Shown in pieces: positions 1-10,700 of a stretch of DNA of 64,000 nucleotides. The DNA is taken from positions 228,284-292,283 of the forward strand of contig ML976744.1 in the NCBI GenBank assembly GCA_010015655.1, read 5' to 3'. The position numbers and the translations under genes were made by a program. How positions within the stretch are numbered: position 1 is the stretch's first letter; the number at the start of each line of letters is the position of its first letter. A model generated the notes under the pieces. The model was given only the letters and a program-made list of their open reading frames with translations. It had not been told where the DNA came from and ran no database searches. Source of the DNA: Bimuria novae-zelandiae CBS 107.79. Its lineage: Eukaryota; Ascomycota; Dothideomycetes; Pleosporales; Didymosphaeriaceae.

Positions 1-417
1 CTTGGGGTGCAGCACCCAGATACGCTGACGAGCATGAACAACCTGGCGGGGGTGCTGCAGGACCAGGGGAAGTACGACGAAGCAGAGAAGCTCAACCGAA
101 GAGCGCTAGAAGAGAGGGAGAAGGAGCTGGGAGAGGATCACCCCGACACGCTAACATCTGCCTACTGCCTCGCTCATCTCTTGCACACACTGCGCCAGTA
201 TACAGAAGCAGCAGAGCTTTACCAACAAGCGTGCGACGGCTACACCCAGCAGCTTGGCTCTCAGCATCCAACGAGTGTGGCGTGCCACAATTCCTTCGCA
301 GCTATGCAGCAAGAGGCAACACAAGCTAGGTTAGCGCAAGGCGAGGGTCTATCTCTAGGTAGCCTTAAACGTGCTTCTAATACGGAGACTTATAAGAAAG
401 ATGTGTATTTAAAGTAA
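1..417 (+). CDS. TPR (kinesin-light-chain-type) protein, C-terminal part
   Basis: Partial: the frame is open at base 1 and ends at TAA 415-417, so the 5' part lies outside the window. The visible ~138 residues contain two tetratricopeptide units of the kinesin-light-chain class, with the recurring signature HPDTLTSMNNLA...LQ.QGKY.EAE.L..RAL and a second copy starting HPDTLTSAYCLA. Such repeats form the C-terminal sensor half of fungal NLR-like proteins (NB-ARC or NACHT plus TPR) and also occur alone; the N-terminal domain is not visible. The last ~30 residues leave the repeat pattern. Base composition is normal coding, without RIP-type stops, in contrast to the transposon remains that follow. 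Confidence 0.8.
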   Translation, partial: LGVQHPDTLTSMNNLAGVLQDQGKYDEAEKLNRRALEEREKELGEDHPDTLTSAYCLAHLLHTLRQYTEAAELYQQACDGYTQQLGSQHPTSVACHNSFAAMQQEATQARLAQGEGLSLGSLKRASNTETYKKDVYLK

Positions 418-484
418 TATTTACGGCATAGCCTGCCCGCCTAATAATATAACAGAGCGATATTAACAAGACAGTAATCTAAAG

Positions 485-545
485 CATGTTATACTACTCT
501 CACTCCCTCTCTGCCTATCTCGCACACACACACACTCTCTCTCTT
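485..545. repeat. CT/CA-rich microsatellite tract
   Basis: Low-complexity pyrimidine-rich DNA with a (CA)n run and a (CT)n run between the TPR gene and the first transposon. No gene seen in 418-573. Confidence 0.7.
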
Positions 546-573
546 GTGTTGCTAGGAATCACGCATTAATGTA

Positions 574-1645
574 TATCACCAGCTAGTCGGCCACACCAGC
601 TAGTCGGCCACCCCACCAAGACGCGCCCAACACGTCAACCTTCCATCGCGATGCCGCCACAACAATTATCTCTTTTGTCCTAGAATAAAGCTTGGCTGCT
701 TCTTGCAGCTTAGAATTATTACAATCAACGCGTATAAAGCTAGCAACGTCTAGCTAGGCTCTACAATATCCCACGATCGACCCTCCGTGACCGCCTCATA
801 GGCCGACAACCTAGACAGCTCGCCCACACCTCCCAGAGAAAGCTACACCCTACAGAGGAGCAGGACCTAATAGAATAGATCTTAGACCTTAACCGACGTG
901 GATTTCCGCCTCATATTATTAACGTACGTAGGATGGCCGACCATCTACTCGTTGCGCGCGGCCAGATCCCTGCCCTATAGCCTGTAGGTAAGAACTGGGT
1001 ATCGCGCTTCATCAAGGCTTAGCTAGAGCTATAGACAAATTGGTCTAGGAGCTTCCACGGCTAGCGCGCGCTCTGTGAGGATCCTGTCAAGATCTCTTCC
1101 TAGTACAAGCTTGTAGGAGACGCCGTTACCACCAGGGACAGCAGCAGGCGCTGAGGCAGCATGGACAGCTGAGACGCCTCACTACTAATTTACTCAGGTT
1201 AAGCAGCAGGCTAGGATCCTACGTGATCGCTTACAGCGATAGTCTTAGAGCCCAACACACCAACTGCTCAGGCAGGTTGTTAAAAGAGTAGAATAAGAGA
1301 CTACAAGCAACTAACTATTACTGTAAACAAAGGCAGGAAAGGTGCAGACAGTATATTGCCTCTGGAGGGGCTCTACATGCTGAGGAAGGTCAAAGGCTGG
1401 CTGCAGAGGCTGGAAGGGTTCTCCAGCAGGTAGAGCAAGAGGACTGTGTGGACAATCACGAGCAACACCTACATGCAGCAACTGCCACGAGCAAGGCTAC
1501 AGAAGGACTTAGTGTACCTAAAGATTATAGCTATTATATTAATCTATCTATATTAAATTTAACTGTTGTATTATTATCATGCAGAAAGCCGCGTTAGTTT
1601 TAGTAAAGTAACTAACTAGCTAGTGTGGCTAACTAGCTAGTAACA
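574..1645 (+). mobile_element. Pogo/Fot1-like DNA transposon remnant P1, internally deleted and RIP-mutated
   Basis: Bounded by inverted termini with a distinctive internal repetition: CCAGCTAGTCGGCCACACC near 579 is matched on the opposite strand near 1621-1640 after CAG->TAG and CGG->TAG-type changes. TA flanks both ends (572-573 and 1646-1647). The + strand between about 770 and 1120 reads as the N-terminal half of a Fot1/Tan1-type transposase: psq-type HTH, then the CENP-B-type HTH with EEQDLIE, LNRRGFPP, RMADHLL, VGKNWVSRF. After about 1120 the reading jumps to the basic C-terminal region (near 1300-1440), so the DDE catalytic core is missing. In-frame stops are nearly all TAG in place of Gln or Trp codons. 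Non-autonomous and dead. Confidence 0.75.
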
Positions 1646-1806
1646 TACATTATATATAAGTAAAAAATAATAATAACTACGCTTTGTTAGTGCGTAAGAC
1701 TTAGGATATATTACAGTAAGACCCTGTTTAGCGCTAGGACTAGGACGGTAAGCGCCTTGTTAGCGGACCGTGCGGTGAGAACAAGTGAAGTGCAAGACCT
1801 GGAAAC

Positions 1807-1819
1807 CGATTTCGGTCAG
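1807..1819 (+). repeat. Target-site duplication of LINE L1, 5' copy
   Basis: CGATTTCGGTCAG, identical to 7259-7271 beyond the L1 3' tail. A 13-bp direct repeat flanking the element is the expected product of target-primed reverse transcription. A related AACCGATTTCGG occurs again at 1834-1845, so a repeated 5' leader is a weaker alternative explanation. Confidence 0.7.
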
Positions 1820-1919
1820 GTCGGAGACAGGAGAACCGATTTCGGGTGTGAGAGAAAACAGCGAGAACTCAATTTGTGGAGAAAGAGGAGGGAATTTTCA
1901 AATAAGGGAGGGAAGCGTG

Positions 1920-3225
1920 ATGGAGACAGGGGAGAGTGACGCGCGCGCGACGCGCCGATCGGCCCGAACGCGCAGGAAAACTATAAAAGCTACCGAACTT
2001 CACCACAAGAACGCGCAGCACGAAAGCGATTTAAACAAGTCTAGTTACGTAGATAAAGATAATCACGTTAACCTTAAGCCGCCTAGGGCCCTATAATTAA
2101 ACCGTACAAGAAGGATACCTAAAGGACTAGTCAGGGGTAAGGCGGCGAACGAAAACGCGGAGCACACGAGGGCGCGTAGAGTCGAAGGCCAAAACCTAGA
2201 GAGAACGCTGGCAGCGATACTAGGCGCTTTAGAAGACCTTAGGGCAGACAATTCGGCACTAAAAGCGGACAACTAAGAGCTCAAGACAGCGGTTAAAGAG
2301 ATAACGAGGGAGTTAGCTAACACTAAGGCATAGCTTACAGATACTAGGGCCTAACTATTAGAACTTTTAGGCAAGTTAAGAACCTAGATAGTAACTAACA
2401 GTTCACTGTCTTATGCAGACGTAGCACGCACGCCACTAAGTAGTTAACCTAGCAACCTGCGTACCCTCTCCAGAATAGCAATACTAATAATAATAACCAA
2501 CATGCCCTACTGCACGATAGACACCTCTAGAGTAGAGGAGACGGATAGACAAGAGGCTTAGATAGGGAGGATCCGGGAAGCTATCGAGCGAGAGATTAAA
2601 ATAATTAAGGGTAAAGAAAAATGGCGGTGCGCAGCGATAGTAAAAGACCCTAGGGACACTAATAGGATTAGAATTTCGTGCAGGAGTAAGGAGGAGTTAA
2701 GGGAGGTTAAGGAAGCAGCATAGAAAACTACCATAAGGGGCGCAAGAATCCTCCGCGATTAACTATACCCGGTACAAATAGACAACGCGAATCACACTGC
2801 GGTCTTAAACAAGCGCGACGAAGTACGACAAGAGGCTGCGCAAGCCTTAGGGGAGGAGAACAAGGTGCAGATCGAAAAGATAAACTAGCTAAGCAAAAAG
2901 AACTCAGGCAAGACATACGGATCTATGGTCATATACGTAAAGAGAAGCAGCGAAGCGGCGCGGCTCCTCTAAGGACAATATTTCCACATTAACGGAGAAT
3001 CAGCATACACCAGGGAGTTCAAGCCCCATGTGGGCCATGTGCAATGCTACAAATGTCAGTAACTAGGACATAAGGCCTTTGCATGCACAGGGCAACAGAC
3101 CTGCGCGAGGTGCGCAGTGCCAGGTCATCACCACAAAGAATGTTAATCCGAAATCCCAAAGTGTATACCTTGCGGAGGGCCCCACGAATCCTTCTCGAAG
3201 AACTGCCAGATACTACACCCCAGCC
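1920..3225 (+). pseudogene. L1 ORF1 (gag-like nucleic-acid-binding protein), nonsense-riddled
   Basis: One register from ATG 1920 to about 3225, interrupted only by TAG/TAA codons. The N-terminus is basic and followed by a leucine/glutamate-rich stretch that may form a coiled coil (about 2190-2400). The C-terminus has three zinc-knuckle motifs between 3043 and 3215: CYKCxxLGHKAFAC, CARCAVPGHHHKEC and CIPCGGPHESFSKNC. ORF1 proteins of Tad/I-clade LINEs coat the RNA in the ribonucleoprotein. It overlaps the start of ORF2 in a different frame, an arrangement seen in related elements where ORF2 is made by reinitiation or frameshifting. Confidence 0.75.
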
Positions 3226-6200
3226 GTAATAAATAGACCGCTCCAGATCTTCCAGCTTAATATAAGAAAGCGGAGAGTGGTACAGCATAGTATAATAAAC
3301 AACGAACAACTGCAGCAATACAGTGTGCTAGCGATTACGGAGCCCCACACACAACGGAACAAGGAAGGCGAACTACTCACGACCCCTATAGGACACCCAA
3401 ACTGGATAAAGCTTATACTAATAACACAAAAAGAGGGCAAATGGCCAATTCGGAGCATAATGTGGATTAGAAGAGATATTAAGGCCGAACAGGTGGCGGT
3501 AAACTCATTAGACCTCACGGCAGCGGTACTACGGCTCCATGACAGACACCTCTTAGTCGTGTCGGTGTACGTAGAGGGCACGAATGCACGAGCGCTGGCA
3601 GACTCTATTAGCACGCTCCATGCCCTGATCCAGCAACAACGAAATCGTATACGGACGCGCACAGATGTGATACTGGTTAGCGACTTCAACCAGCACGACG
3701 CATTGTGGGGAGGAGACGATGTAATCGCACATCAAAGGGGAGAGGCAGACCCGATTATTAATTTAATGGACGGCAATTACCTGCAAAGCCTACTTCCGCG
3801 CGGCACAAAGACTTGGCACCACAGGGACCAAGAGAGCACGATTGACCTAGTGCTTGCTTCTACAGAACTGGCAGAGGACCTAGTGCGATGTAGAATACAC
3901 GGGACCGACCATAGGTCCGATCACAGCGCGATTAAAACGACATTTAACGTGAACACACCGCCTCAAAGAGACGAGGGGAGGCTCCTTTTCAAGAACGCAC
4001 TATAGGAAGAGATAAGACGAAGGATTATAAGGACACTACTTACTAAACTAGTAATAGGGGATACTCAACATCAGGCAGACCGTCTGATAGAGGCAGTACT
4101 CGAGGCGGTCCATAGCCTTACCCTAATAGCAAAGCCGTCACCGTACATGAGAAGGTGGTGGACGTCGGATCTAACCCAGCTACAAAGGGTACACACGTAT
4201 TAAAAAAACCAGGCGAGGGCGCAACGTCGGGCTGGCCGACTTAACCCAGCCACGAAAGAGAAAGCAAAAGAGGCAGCAAAACAGTTTCACGATACAGCAC
4301 GGCGACAGCAAAAGTCCCATTGGGACAACTTCCTTGCAGAAGACGGCAATATATAGAAAGCCGCCCGATACCTCCAGCCGGGCAAAAAGGCAGAATTCGG
4401 CAAAACCCCGCCCCTAACCAGGGAAGATAGGACTACAACTAAGGGACCGCAAGAGCAAGCGGAGGAGATGCTCTCTATCTTTTTTCCGCCACTACCAGAA
4501 ATAATTAAGGAGGAGGGAGAGAGACACCAAAGAAGGCAACTACCTATGCCACCGCTAAACGTAGAAGAGATAAAACAGGCAGTAAACGAGGCAAAACCAT
4601 AAAAAGCGCCTGGCAAAGACAGTCTACCAGCGGGAGTATAGAAACAAATATAATTAGTAGTGAAATAGGACGTACTGCGCCTGTTCCAAACGTCCATCAA
4701 TAAGGGTCAACTACCAACTCAGTGGTTAAACGCCAGGATTATCCCCCTGAAAAAGCCCAGGAAAGACGACTACACCAAAGCAAAGGCGTGGCGACCAATC
4801 TCACTACTATCAACACTAGGAAAGATAATAGAAGCGGTGCTCGCAGAAAGGATATCGTACATGGTGGAGGAGCATGGCCTCCTCCCCACAAACCACTTTA
4901 GGGCCAGAAAGAAGCGTTCAGCCAAACAAGCGCTGCTGGTGCTGCAAGAGCACATATATCAAGCATAGAGGCAGCGAAAGGTGCTTAGCCTTATTAGCTT
5001 CGATGTCAAAGGTGCATACAATGGTGTGTGCAAGGACAGGCTAATACAGAGGCTACGCGCCAGAGGGATCCCCCAAATTCTAACGCGTTAGGTGGACGCC
5101 TTCTGCTCGGAGCGAACAGCGAACATTGTAATAAATGGACTGTCGTCAGAGAAGAGAGACCTGCCACAGGCAGGGCTGCCGCAGGGCTCACCACTATCGC
5201 CTATCCTCTTTCTCTTCTTTAACGCCGATCTCGTCCAGGGCCAGATTAACAGGGATAAGGGGTCAATCGCATTTGTGGACGACTTTAGCGCATGGGTGAC
5301 AGGTCGCTCAGCCACAGACAACTACAAGGGGCTCCAAAAGATTATTAGCCACGCGAGCAGCTGGGAAAAGCGGAGCAGTGCAACCTTCAAGGCGGACAAA
5401 ACGACGCTAATACACTTCACACGGAACAAGGGGCGGACCTGCACCTAACCAATCAGAGTAAAAGGCCAAGAAGTTAAGCCAGCAGACGAGGCAAAGATAC
5501 TAGGGGTTATTATGGATGCAGAGCTCCGATACAAGAAGCATGTGGCAAGAGCAGCGACGCGAGGACTAAAAGTGGCAATGGCACTTTCCTAGTTAAAGAA
5601 CCTGTCACCTTGGACAGCTCAACAGCTATTCAGAGCCACGGTAAAACCAGTCGTGGACTACGCATCTTGTGTATGGCAGCACGTAGCCAAGCATACCCCC
5701 TCAGCATTCTAGAATATCCAGAGGATAGGTGCAAAGGCCATTATTGGCTGCTTTCGGACAACAGCTACAGCAATCGCAGAGGCCGAAGCAGGCATACATG
5801 CAGTAATAGAACGGCACAGCCACAAAGCAACAAAGCTTTGGGTCAACATCCACTCCCTGCCTAGGACGAACCCGCTAACACAGTTACGTTTTAAGCCATT
5901 TGCAAGGTTTATTTCACCCCTCTAGATAATAGCCTCAGCGCATGAAGATATAGACACTAGCCACATGAAAACAATTATGCCATATGTAATCAGCCCGTGG
6001 AGCAAACGCATCACGACAACGGTAGAGCCAGACTTAGAGAAGGCCACAGCACTAGTACACTAAGAGAATAGAATAAAGATTGCAACTAGCACGTCGGCGC
6101 GCCGTGGCAACGTCGGAGCAGGGTGGGTAACACTAGACACCCAGGACAACAGGACAAACAAACCCCGCACTAGCTCTGCTATCCTAGGCCCAAGGAAAGA

Positions 6201-7053
6201 GCAGAACCCGTATATAGCAGAACTATTTGCTATTGCAGGAGCGCTAGAGGCTCTAGGGAAACCGCACCGGAGGCGAATCGTAATCCTCATAAGAAACCTG
6301 GCCGCCCTTCAGGTGGTTCGCCAGCCAAAGAGACAGTCAGGACAACACATCATCCAAAGAATCTACCGCACAATCCAGGACCTGGAGATGCTAGAAAACA
6401 AAGTAGATCTTATATGGATTACAGTGAAATGCAGCAACGCTCTTACAGACGAAGCGAAGAAAGCGGTAAAAAGAACTACGCAGGAGGGCAGTACGCCACC
6501 CATGCAATAGCTTTAAGCTAAATCAACCGTTATCAACACGACAATGGCAAAAGCATAAGTAAAAAGGACTCTGCCAGACAGCACAGGTGCATATAGCAAG
6601 CGGATAGATGCAGCACTACCAGGACAACATACCCGCAAGTTATACGACAACCTTAGTAGATAAGAAGCAATCGTGTTAGCACAGCTACGCACAAGGATAA
6701 TATGGCTAAACGTATATCTCTACCAGATTAGAGTAGCGGATTCTAGGGCATGTGCGTGTGGTCACACGGAAACACCTAAGCACTTCCTCTTCCGATGCGC
6801 GCGATGGGACACGCTTAGGGAACAAATGCTAGAGTAATCAGACACGCTGAGGGGAAGCCTCTCATTCTACCTTAGAGGGAGAGCAAAGACAGATCTAGCG
6901 AAGACATGGACACCGAGCATAGAGGCAGTGAAAGCGACAATTCGATACGCGATAGCGACAAAACGCCTAGAAATAGCAAGCGGAACGTAGGAGGAAAAGA
7001 CTAACCCTCTCACTTAGCAGGTTCTGCTTCATTTGCCGAAGAAGGGACACTGA
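3079..7053 (+). pseudogene. L1 ORF2 (endonuclease / reverse transcriptase / RNase H), nonsense-riddled
   Basis: All domains lie in one frame ending at TGA 7051-7053. The apurinic-type endonuclease domain runs from about 3229 to 3950, with LNIRKR, ITEPHT, VSDFNQHD and a C-terminal SDHSAI. Reverse transcriptase runs from about 4560 to 5450, with WRPISLL, the block FDVKGAYNGV, the block AGLPQGSPLSP and the catalytic box FVDD at 5272-5283 (more often FADD/YVDD). RNase H occupies about 6090-6500, and a finger CACGHTETPKHFLFRC lies at about 6750-6800. Numerous TAG codons replace Gln/Trp codons, so no full polyprotein can be made. Long stop-free stretches remain (3079-4005, 5092-5448). Confidence 0.85.
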
Positions 7054-7258
7054 ACACTTAGGGGAACAGCCCTAAGACAACTTGCTACTAACCACTTAGG
7101 AGGGACTCTAGATACACAGAGTTAGGATAAACAGACACGAGGATGGTTATCTATAGGGGCTAGAGGGAGTTAGGTCACTACTGTAAGCTCTGGTATGTAG
7201 TTAGCGTAAAAAGGCCCTTTAGGCGAGTGAGCCGGGCGTAATAAATCAATCAATCAAT

Positions 7259-7271
7259 CGATTTCGGTCAG
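7259..7271 (+). repeat. Target-site duplication of LINE L1, 3' copy
   Basis: Second copy of CGATTTCGGTCAG, directly after the AATC-repeat tail and only 3 bp before the duplication that flanks L2. Confidence 0.7.
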
Positions 7272-7274
7272 CAC

Positions 7275-7286
7275 TGTATTGTTGAT
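7275..7286 (+). repeat. Target-site duplication of LINE L2, 5' copy
   Basis: TGTATTGTTGAT, repeated exactly at 8423-8434 on the far side of L2. Confidence 0.7.
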
Positions 7287-8422
7287 ACGCAGGGGAGTTA
7301 GCAGCAATGGCAAAAACCATAGACATGCTACCAAAGCTCAGGTCCTGCAATATTGCACTAGTAACAAGAAACAAAGCTGCCGTACTCACACTAAGAAGAC
7401 CGCACCAACAATTAGGACAGAGATATATTAGCAGCATCTACAGATCGATCATAGCATTAGAAAGAGAGGGGAATACGATATCGTTCCTATGGCTCCCAAT
7501 GAGCGAAGAATACGAACTTGCAACACTCGCCAAAAGGAAGGCAAAGGAAGCCACAAGACCAGGCGCTATACCACAGGCACCGCTCCCTAGGATGCGATCG
7601 ACAACACTTAACATCGCAAGAAAACTCGGCACTGCCAAAAGGCTACCAGAAAGGGTTAGGAAATACTCTAAAACGATTAATACAGCACTACCGGGAAAGC
7701 ATACGCGGCAACTCTACGACTAACTACCACAGAAAGAAGCTAGCGTACTTGCCTAACTTAGAACAGGCATGGCAAGGTTAAACGTATATTTACACTAAAT
7801 TAAAGCCTCTATAATAGATTAGTGCGAGTGCAGACAAGCGCGAGAGATAGTAGAACACTTTCTCTTCCGATGCAGAAGATAGACAACGCAGAGGACGGAG
7901 ATGTTACAATGTACACAAATAAACAGAAGCAACATGTCTTTCTACCTAGGTGGAAAGGCCCCTACGGATGACAAGAAATGGGCTCCAAATATGGACGCGG
8001 TCCGAGCAATAATACGGTTCGCAATCGCTATAGGTCGCCTTAACGCAAACTAATAATAGACAAACGAAGATTCCTAACCACCTTATACAATTAACCCACC
8101 CTACACATCACCTCGTGGCATAGAAGCAGGCGCCGCTTCACCCGCTAAAGATAAGACGTTAAATACTTAGAGAATGCACTCTGAGCTAGTCTGCGATTAA
8201 CACTACTAACCCACGAGAAATTAGAGAGAAAGGGCAAGCAGAGAAGGACGAAAGCGTAAAGGGATTAAATATAGGCTAAATAAGATTAGAACCTGCTAGA
8301 GGAAGTAGAATAATGTAGATGTAAGGGCTAAATAAGGCTAAGATTACTGGAGGAAGTGAAATAGTAAATTAGCGTTAGTAGCCCTTTCGGCTTAGCCGCC
8401 GGGCGTTAATGAAGTGTGTGTG
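7287..8422 (+). mobile_element. LINE L2, 5'-truncated Tad/I-like element
   Basis: Starts abruptly inside an RNase H domain (AGELAAMAKTIDML-like, in frame with 7307) and runs through the RNase H C-terminus to a finger at about 7829-7875 (CRQA...VEHFLFRC). One frame is kept with scattered TAG/TAA codons. It is similar to but distinct from L1. The 3' ends share a conserved tail (GCCCTTT.GGC...GCCGGGCGT near 7214-7240 and 8383-8408), so both probably belong to one superfamily recognised by similar reverse transcriptases. L2 ends in a short GT-repeat. The 12-bp direct repeats show an independent target-primed insertion with 5' truncation. No other gene seen. Confidence 0.75.
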
Positions 8423-8434
8423 TGTATTGTTGAT
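8423..8434 (+). repeat. Target-site duplication of LINE L2, 3' copy
   Basis: TGTATTGTTGAT, the partner of 7275-7286. Base composition changes to non-RIP host sequence just after it. Confidence 0.7.
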
Positions 8435-8684
8435 TCAAAATCCTTTTTGCGGGTGTATTCAGCCCCACTGAACTTTCCAACCTAAAAGTTGGGACAATAG
8501 ATCGTTGTCCAGAGCATTCTTTGTTTTCCTATCAATACTATTGTGCCCGCAGGTATGGTTTCTTTGTACACGACGGCAGCACTACTTCCATGAGCCCCAA
8601 GTTCTACGCACCTGTCAGTAAGAAAAATTAGATCTCACCATTTGAATTTTTCAACGTTTTCGACCTACCACGTACACAAATAAC

Positions 8685-8918
8685 ATGATGACCTCAACCG
8701 ATATCGAAGTCGGCCGTCCCAAGACCATTAGAGCGTCGCCCAACACTCCAAGAACCAACTCAAAATTCTTCCCATTTTCTAATTACTCGCCCAACACCCC
8801 GAGGATCAACTCAAGATTCTCTCCCCTTTTTCTATTCAATCGCCCAAAACCCCGCGAGTACCCTCAGCGGACCTCGAAGCTTTCACTTTCGGTCCATATT
8901 GCCCAGGAAAGGAAATGA
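8685..8918 (+). CDS. Hypothetical 77-aa protein with SPNTPR repeats
   Basis: ATG 8685 to TGA 8918. The protein carries imperfect repeats: SPNTPRTNSKF at about residues 19-29, SPNTPRINSRF at about 36-46, then a decayed third unit (RPKPREYP). No membrane segment or known domain is recognised. Its TGA overlaps the ATG of the next frame (ATGA at 8915-8918). It may be an upstream reading frame in the leader of the 8915 gene, or an exon joined to that gene by splicing; I found no convincing intron of usual length. Low confidence as an independent gene. Confidence 0.3.
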   Translation: MMTSTDIEVGRPKTIRASPNTPRTNSKFFPFSNYSPNTPRINSRFSPLFLFNRPKPREYPQRTSKLSLSVHIAQERK

Positions 8919-9382
8919 TCTCCATCGTTGAAGAAGCACCTTTGGGTAGTCATCACGCGCACCACCCCACCTCCCCTCGTCCAGCAACTAATCTTAATAA
9001 TCTTAACAAAACTCTCCCTGCTTTCCCAAAATGGAGAAGAAGACTACTCAGTGTTTGCCATCTCGTCCTATTTATCATAACCATCATCTTATTAGTAGTG
9101 TTAGTTACGATGATCGTGGTCGTCTGGGTGCCGTCGTTGAAGCGGCAAGAGCAAACTTTGCGCGACAAGTTCCAAAAATTTCCTGTACCTTCAAGCAGCA
9201 TTCCTAGTCCAACCAGCATCACTGAGCAGAAGCCGGTGACGAAGACGTTCATTATAGCCGTCCCAACCAATGCCACCGGGACTCCATCTATGCAAACTCT
9301 AGGACAGGAGACGGCAGCGCAAAAACCAGATTCTTCAAAGGAAACAGCGCAACCAAAGACAGCAAATGCGTCTTTATTTTAG
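8915..9382 (+). CDS. Small single-pass membrane protein (155 aa), family member 1
   Basis: ATG 8915 to TAG 9380-9382, intronless. A hydrophilic Pro/His-rich N-terminus (1-37) is followed by a basic KWRRR patch (39-43), a strongly hydrophobic segment of about 27 residues (45-73) and a Ser/Thr/Pro-rich C-terminus. The positive patch before the helix predicts an inside N-terminus (type II). No conserved domain is recognised. It is the first of three consecutive + strand genes with the same architecture (see 9600 and 10701). Its role is unknown, and the C-terminal Thr/Pro region would be a candidate for O-glycosylation. Confidence 0.55.
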   Translation: MISIVEEAPLGSHHAHHPTSPRPATNLNNLNKTLPAFPKWRRRLLSVCHLVLFIITIILLVVLVTMIVVVWVPSLKRQEQTLRDKFQKFPVPSSSIPSPTSITEQKPVTKTFIIAVPTNATGTPSMQTLGQETAAQKPDSSKETAQPKTANASLF

Positions 9383-9599
9383 GTTTGAAGAAAGAATTAT
9401 GAAGCAGTCCGTGGTCACTGCACGCCTTCCCTGAACTCCAATGTTCTTGCGCAACACAGCATGGCAATCACCCTTTCATCAGTGATTGTAATGTTGCTTC
9501 CTCTACTAAGTGCCGCACCTGCTAGCTCTCACTTGCTCACACCAAAACATTCCGATCGCTTCTAGCAATCCCTTTCTCCACACCGGCGACACCGTTGAG

Positions 9600-10160
9600 A
9601 TGCAGCAGGCAGGCACTTCGGACTTGCCCGCCGACTATCGCGATCCAAACCATCCGCTAGCACCGGCAGACCTTGAGATTCAGACCGGTAAAAATGAGCG
9701 CAAGTGGACAAAGAAAAGGATCGCTTACACTGCGGCTGGCGTTGCGACCCTCCTCCCTGCACTCGCCGCTGCCTTCCTTATCGGTACCAAGATTTCCCGG
9801 CGTGCAGAACCGATACCTGATCTTGCAAACACGTCGGAAACGGTCGTAGAATGGCACAAGGTTATTTTAACGACTACGGAGATGTCGACCAGCACCGAGA
9901 CACCACCTCCTACGACATTGATGAAGTGGATCACGGTCAACCCTATCGTATTTGCTGGACCGAATTATACTACGCTATCCACGGTGCCGTTCGTTGCGCC
10001 TGTGCGTCAGACTTCCAACGTTGAGGCGCTAACATCGACAGCACCGGTCTCGACTGATGGTCCATCTAAGCCTGGTAGGCGGTGTCTTGTTTTTGGTGCA
10101 TTTGGCGCAAAGGATATTTGCGACTCTCATTGCAATGCAATTCTGGAAGGGAAAGTGTAG
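9600..10160 (+). CDS. Small single-pass membrane protein (186 aa), family member 2
   Basis: ATG 9600 is chosen; the open frame upstream to 9510 has no ATG. The layout is an acidic/polar N-terminus (1-30), a Lys/Arg patch KNERKWTKKR (31-40), a hydrophobic helix of about 22 residues (42-63), a short basic KISRR, then a Thr-rich region with TEMSTSTETPPPTTL at about 93-107. The same TEMS..T.TP..TTL pattern appears in the 10701 gene. The C-terminal tail has three Cys (CLVF, ICDSHC) that could form disulfides outside the cell. A type II membrane protein is likely; function unknown. Confidence 0.6.
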   Translation: MQQAGTSDLPADYRDPNHPLAPADLEIQTGKNERKWTKKRIAYTAAGVATLLPALAAAFLIGTKISRRAEPIPDLANTSETVVEWHKVILTTTEMSTSTETPPPTTLMKWITVNPIVFAGPNYTTLSTVPFVAPVRQTSNVEALTSTAPVSTDGPSKPGRRCLVFGAFGAKDICDSHCNAILEGKV

Positions 10161-10700
10161 TACTGCGACGTTAGGAATAATAGGTGGGAGTTGTGTAAGG
10201 TGTGACGCTGCGTAGGAGACCAACTACCAGACAGAATACTAGGAGCTTCGATAGCTATGCAATGAGTGTATCCAACGTTTACTCAAGACAAGGCACTAGG
10301 GGCGTAGAGTATTTGCCTTTATCCGCTTGATGTGACTCACCTGCCTTTGCAGCAACCAAGTGGCCAGGACAAAGTCAAACCCAAGTTGATGTTTTGCATG
10401 AATCAAGGTCATACCAATGAATGATGAGCAGTTCAAGTCAGTCTTGGTCTACGCACCCACTTTTGATTTACAATTCCCTAATTGCCTAGCCTTCAGCGCG
10501 TACGATTCAAGCGTCCATCCAATTCATCTAGCGACTTACGGTCCGCATCATGCATCGTGCTTTCACATCGGCTGCTTGATCGTCTCTCATTTCTCAACCG
10601 CTGCACCTACATATAACCATATACTTCTCCACCTAACAAGGCTCACCAAAAGCCACACTCAACCCAGAATACCCTATTTCCACCATTATCTGCGTCAAAT
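10161..10700 (+). other. Intergenic, 540 bp
   Basis: Separates two members of the small membrane-protein group. An open frame at 10417-10704 lacks any recognisable feature and overlaps the next start codon. No RNA gene or repeat seen. Confidence 0.5.

Larger units (their letters stand above)
1820..7258 (+). mobile_element. LINE L1, Tad/I-like non-LTR retrotransposon, near full length, RIP-inactivated
   Basis: A 5.4-kb + strand element with two overlapping reading frames: ORF1 with CCHC knuckles, and ORF2 with endonuclease, reverse transcriptase, RNase H and a terminal CCHC/HHCC-like finger. It ends in a short tail of AATC units (about 7243-7258) and is flanked by a 13-bp direct repeat. Both frames are continuous in register over their whole length but carry many TAG/TAA codons at former CAG, CAA or TGG positions, as RIP of CpA to TpA on both strands predicts. 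Few indels are evident, so the element looks young but mutated. Confidence 0.85.

Noticed and set aside
3213..3689. 158-codon minus-strand open frame
   Set aside because: Antisense to the LINE L1 endonuclease domain.
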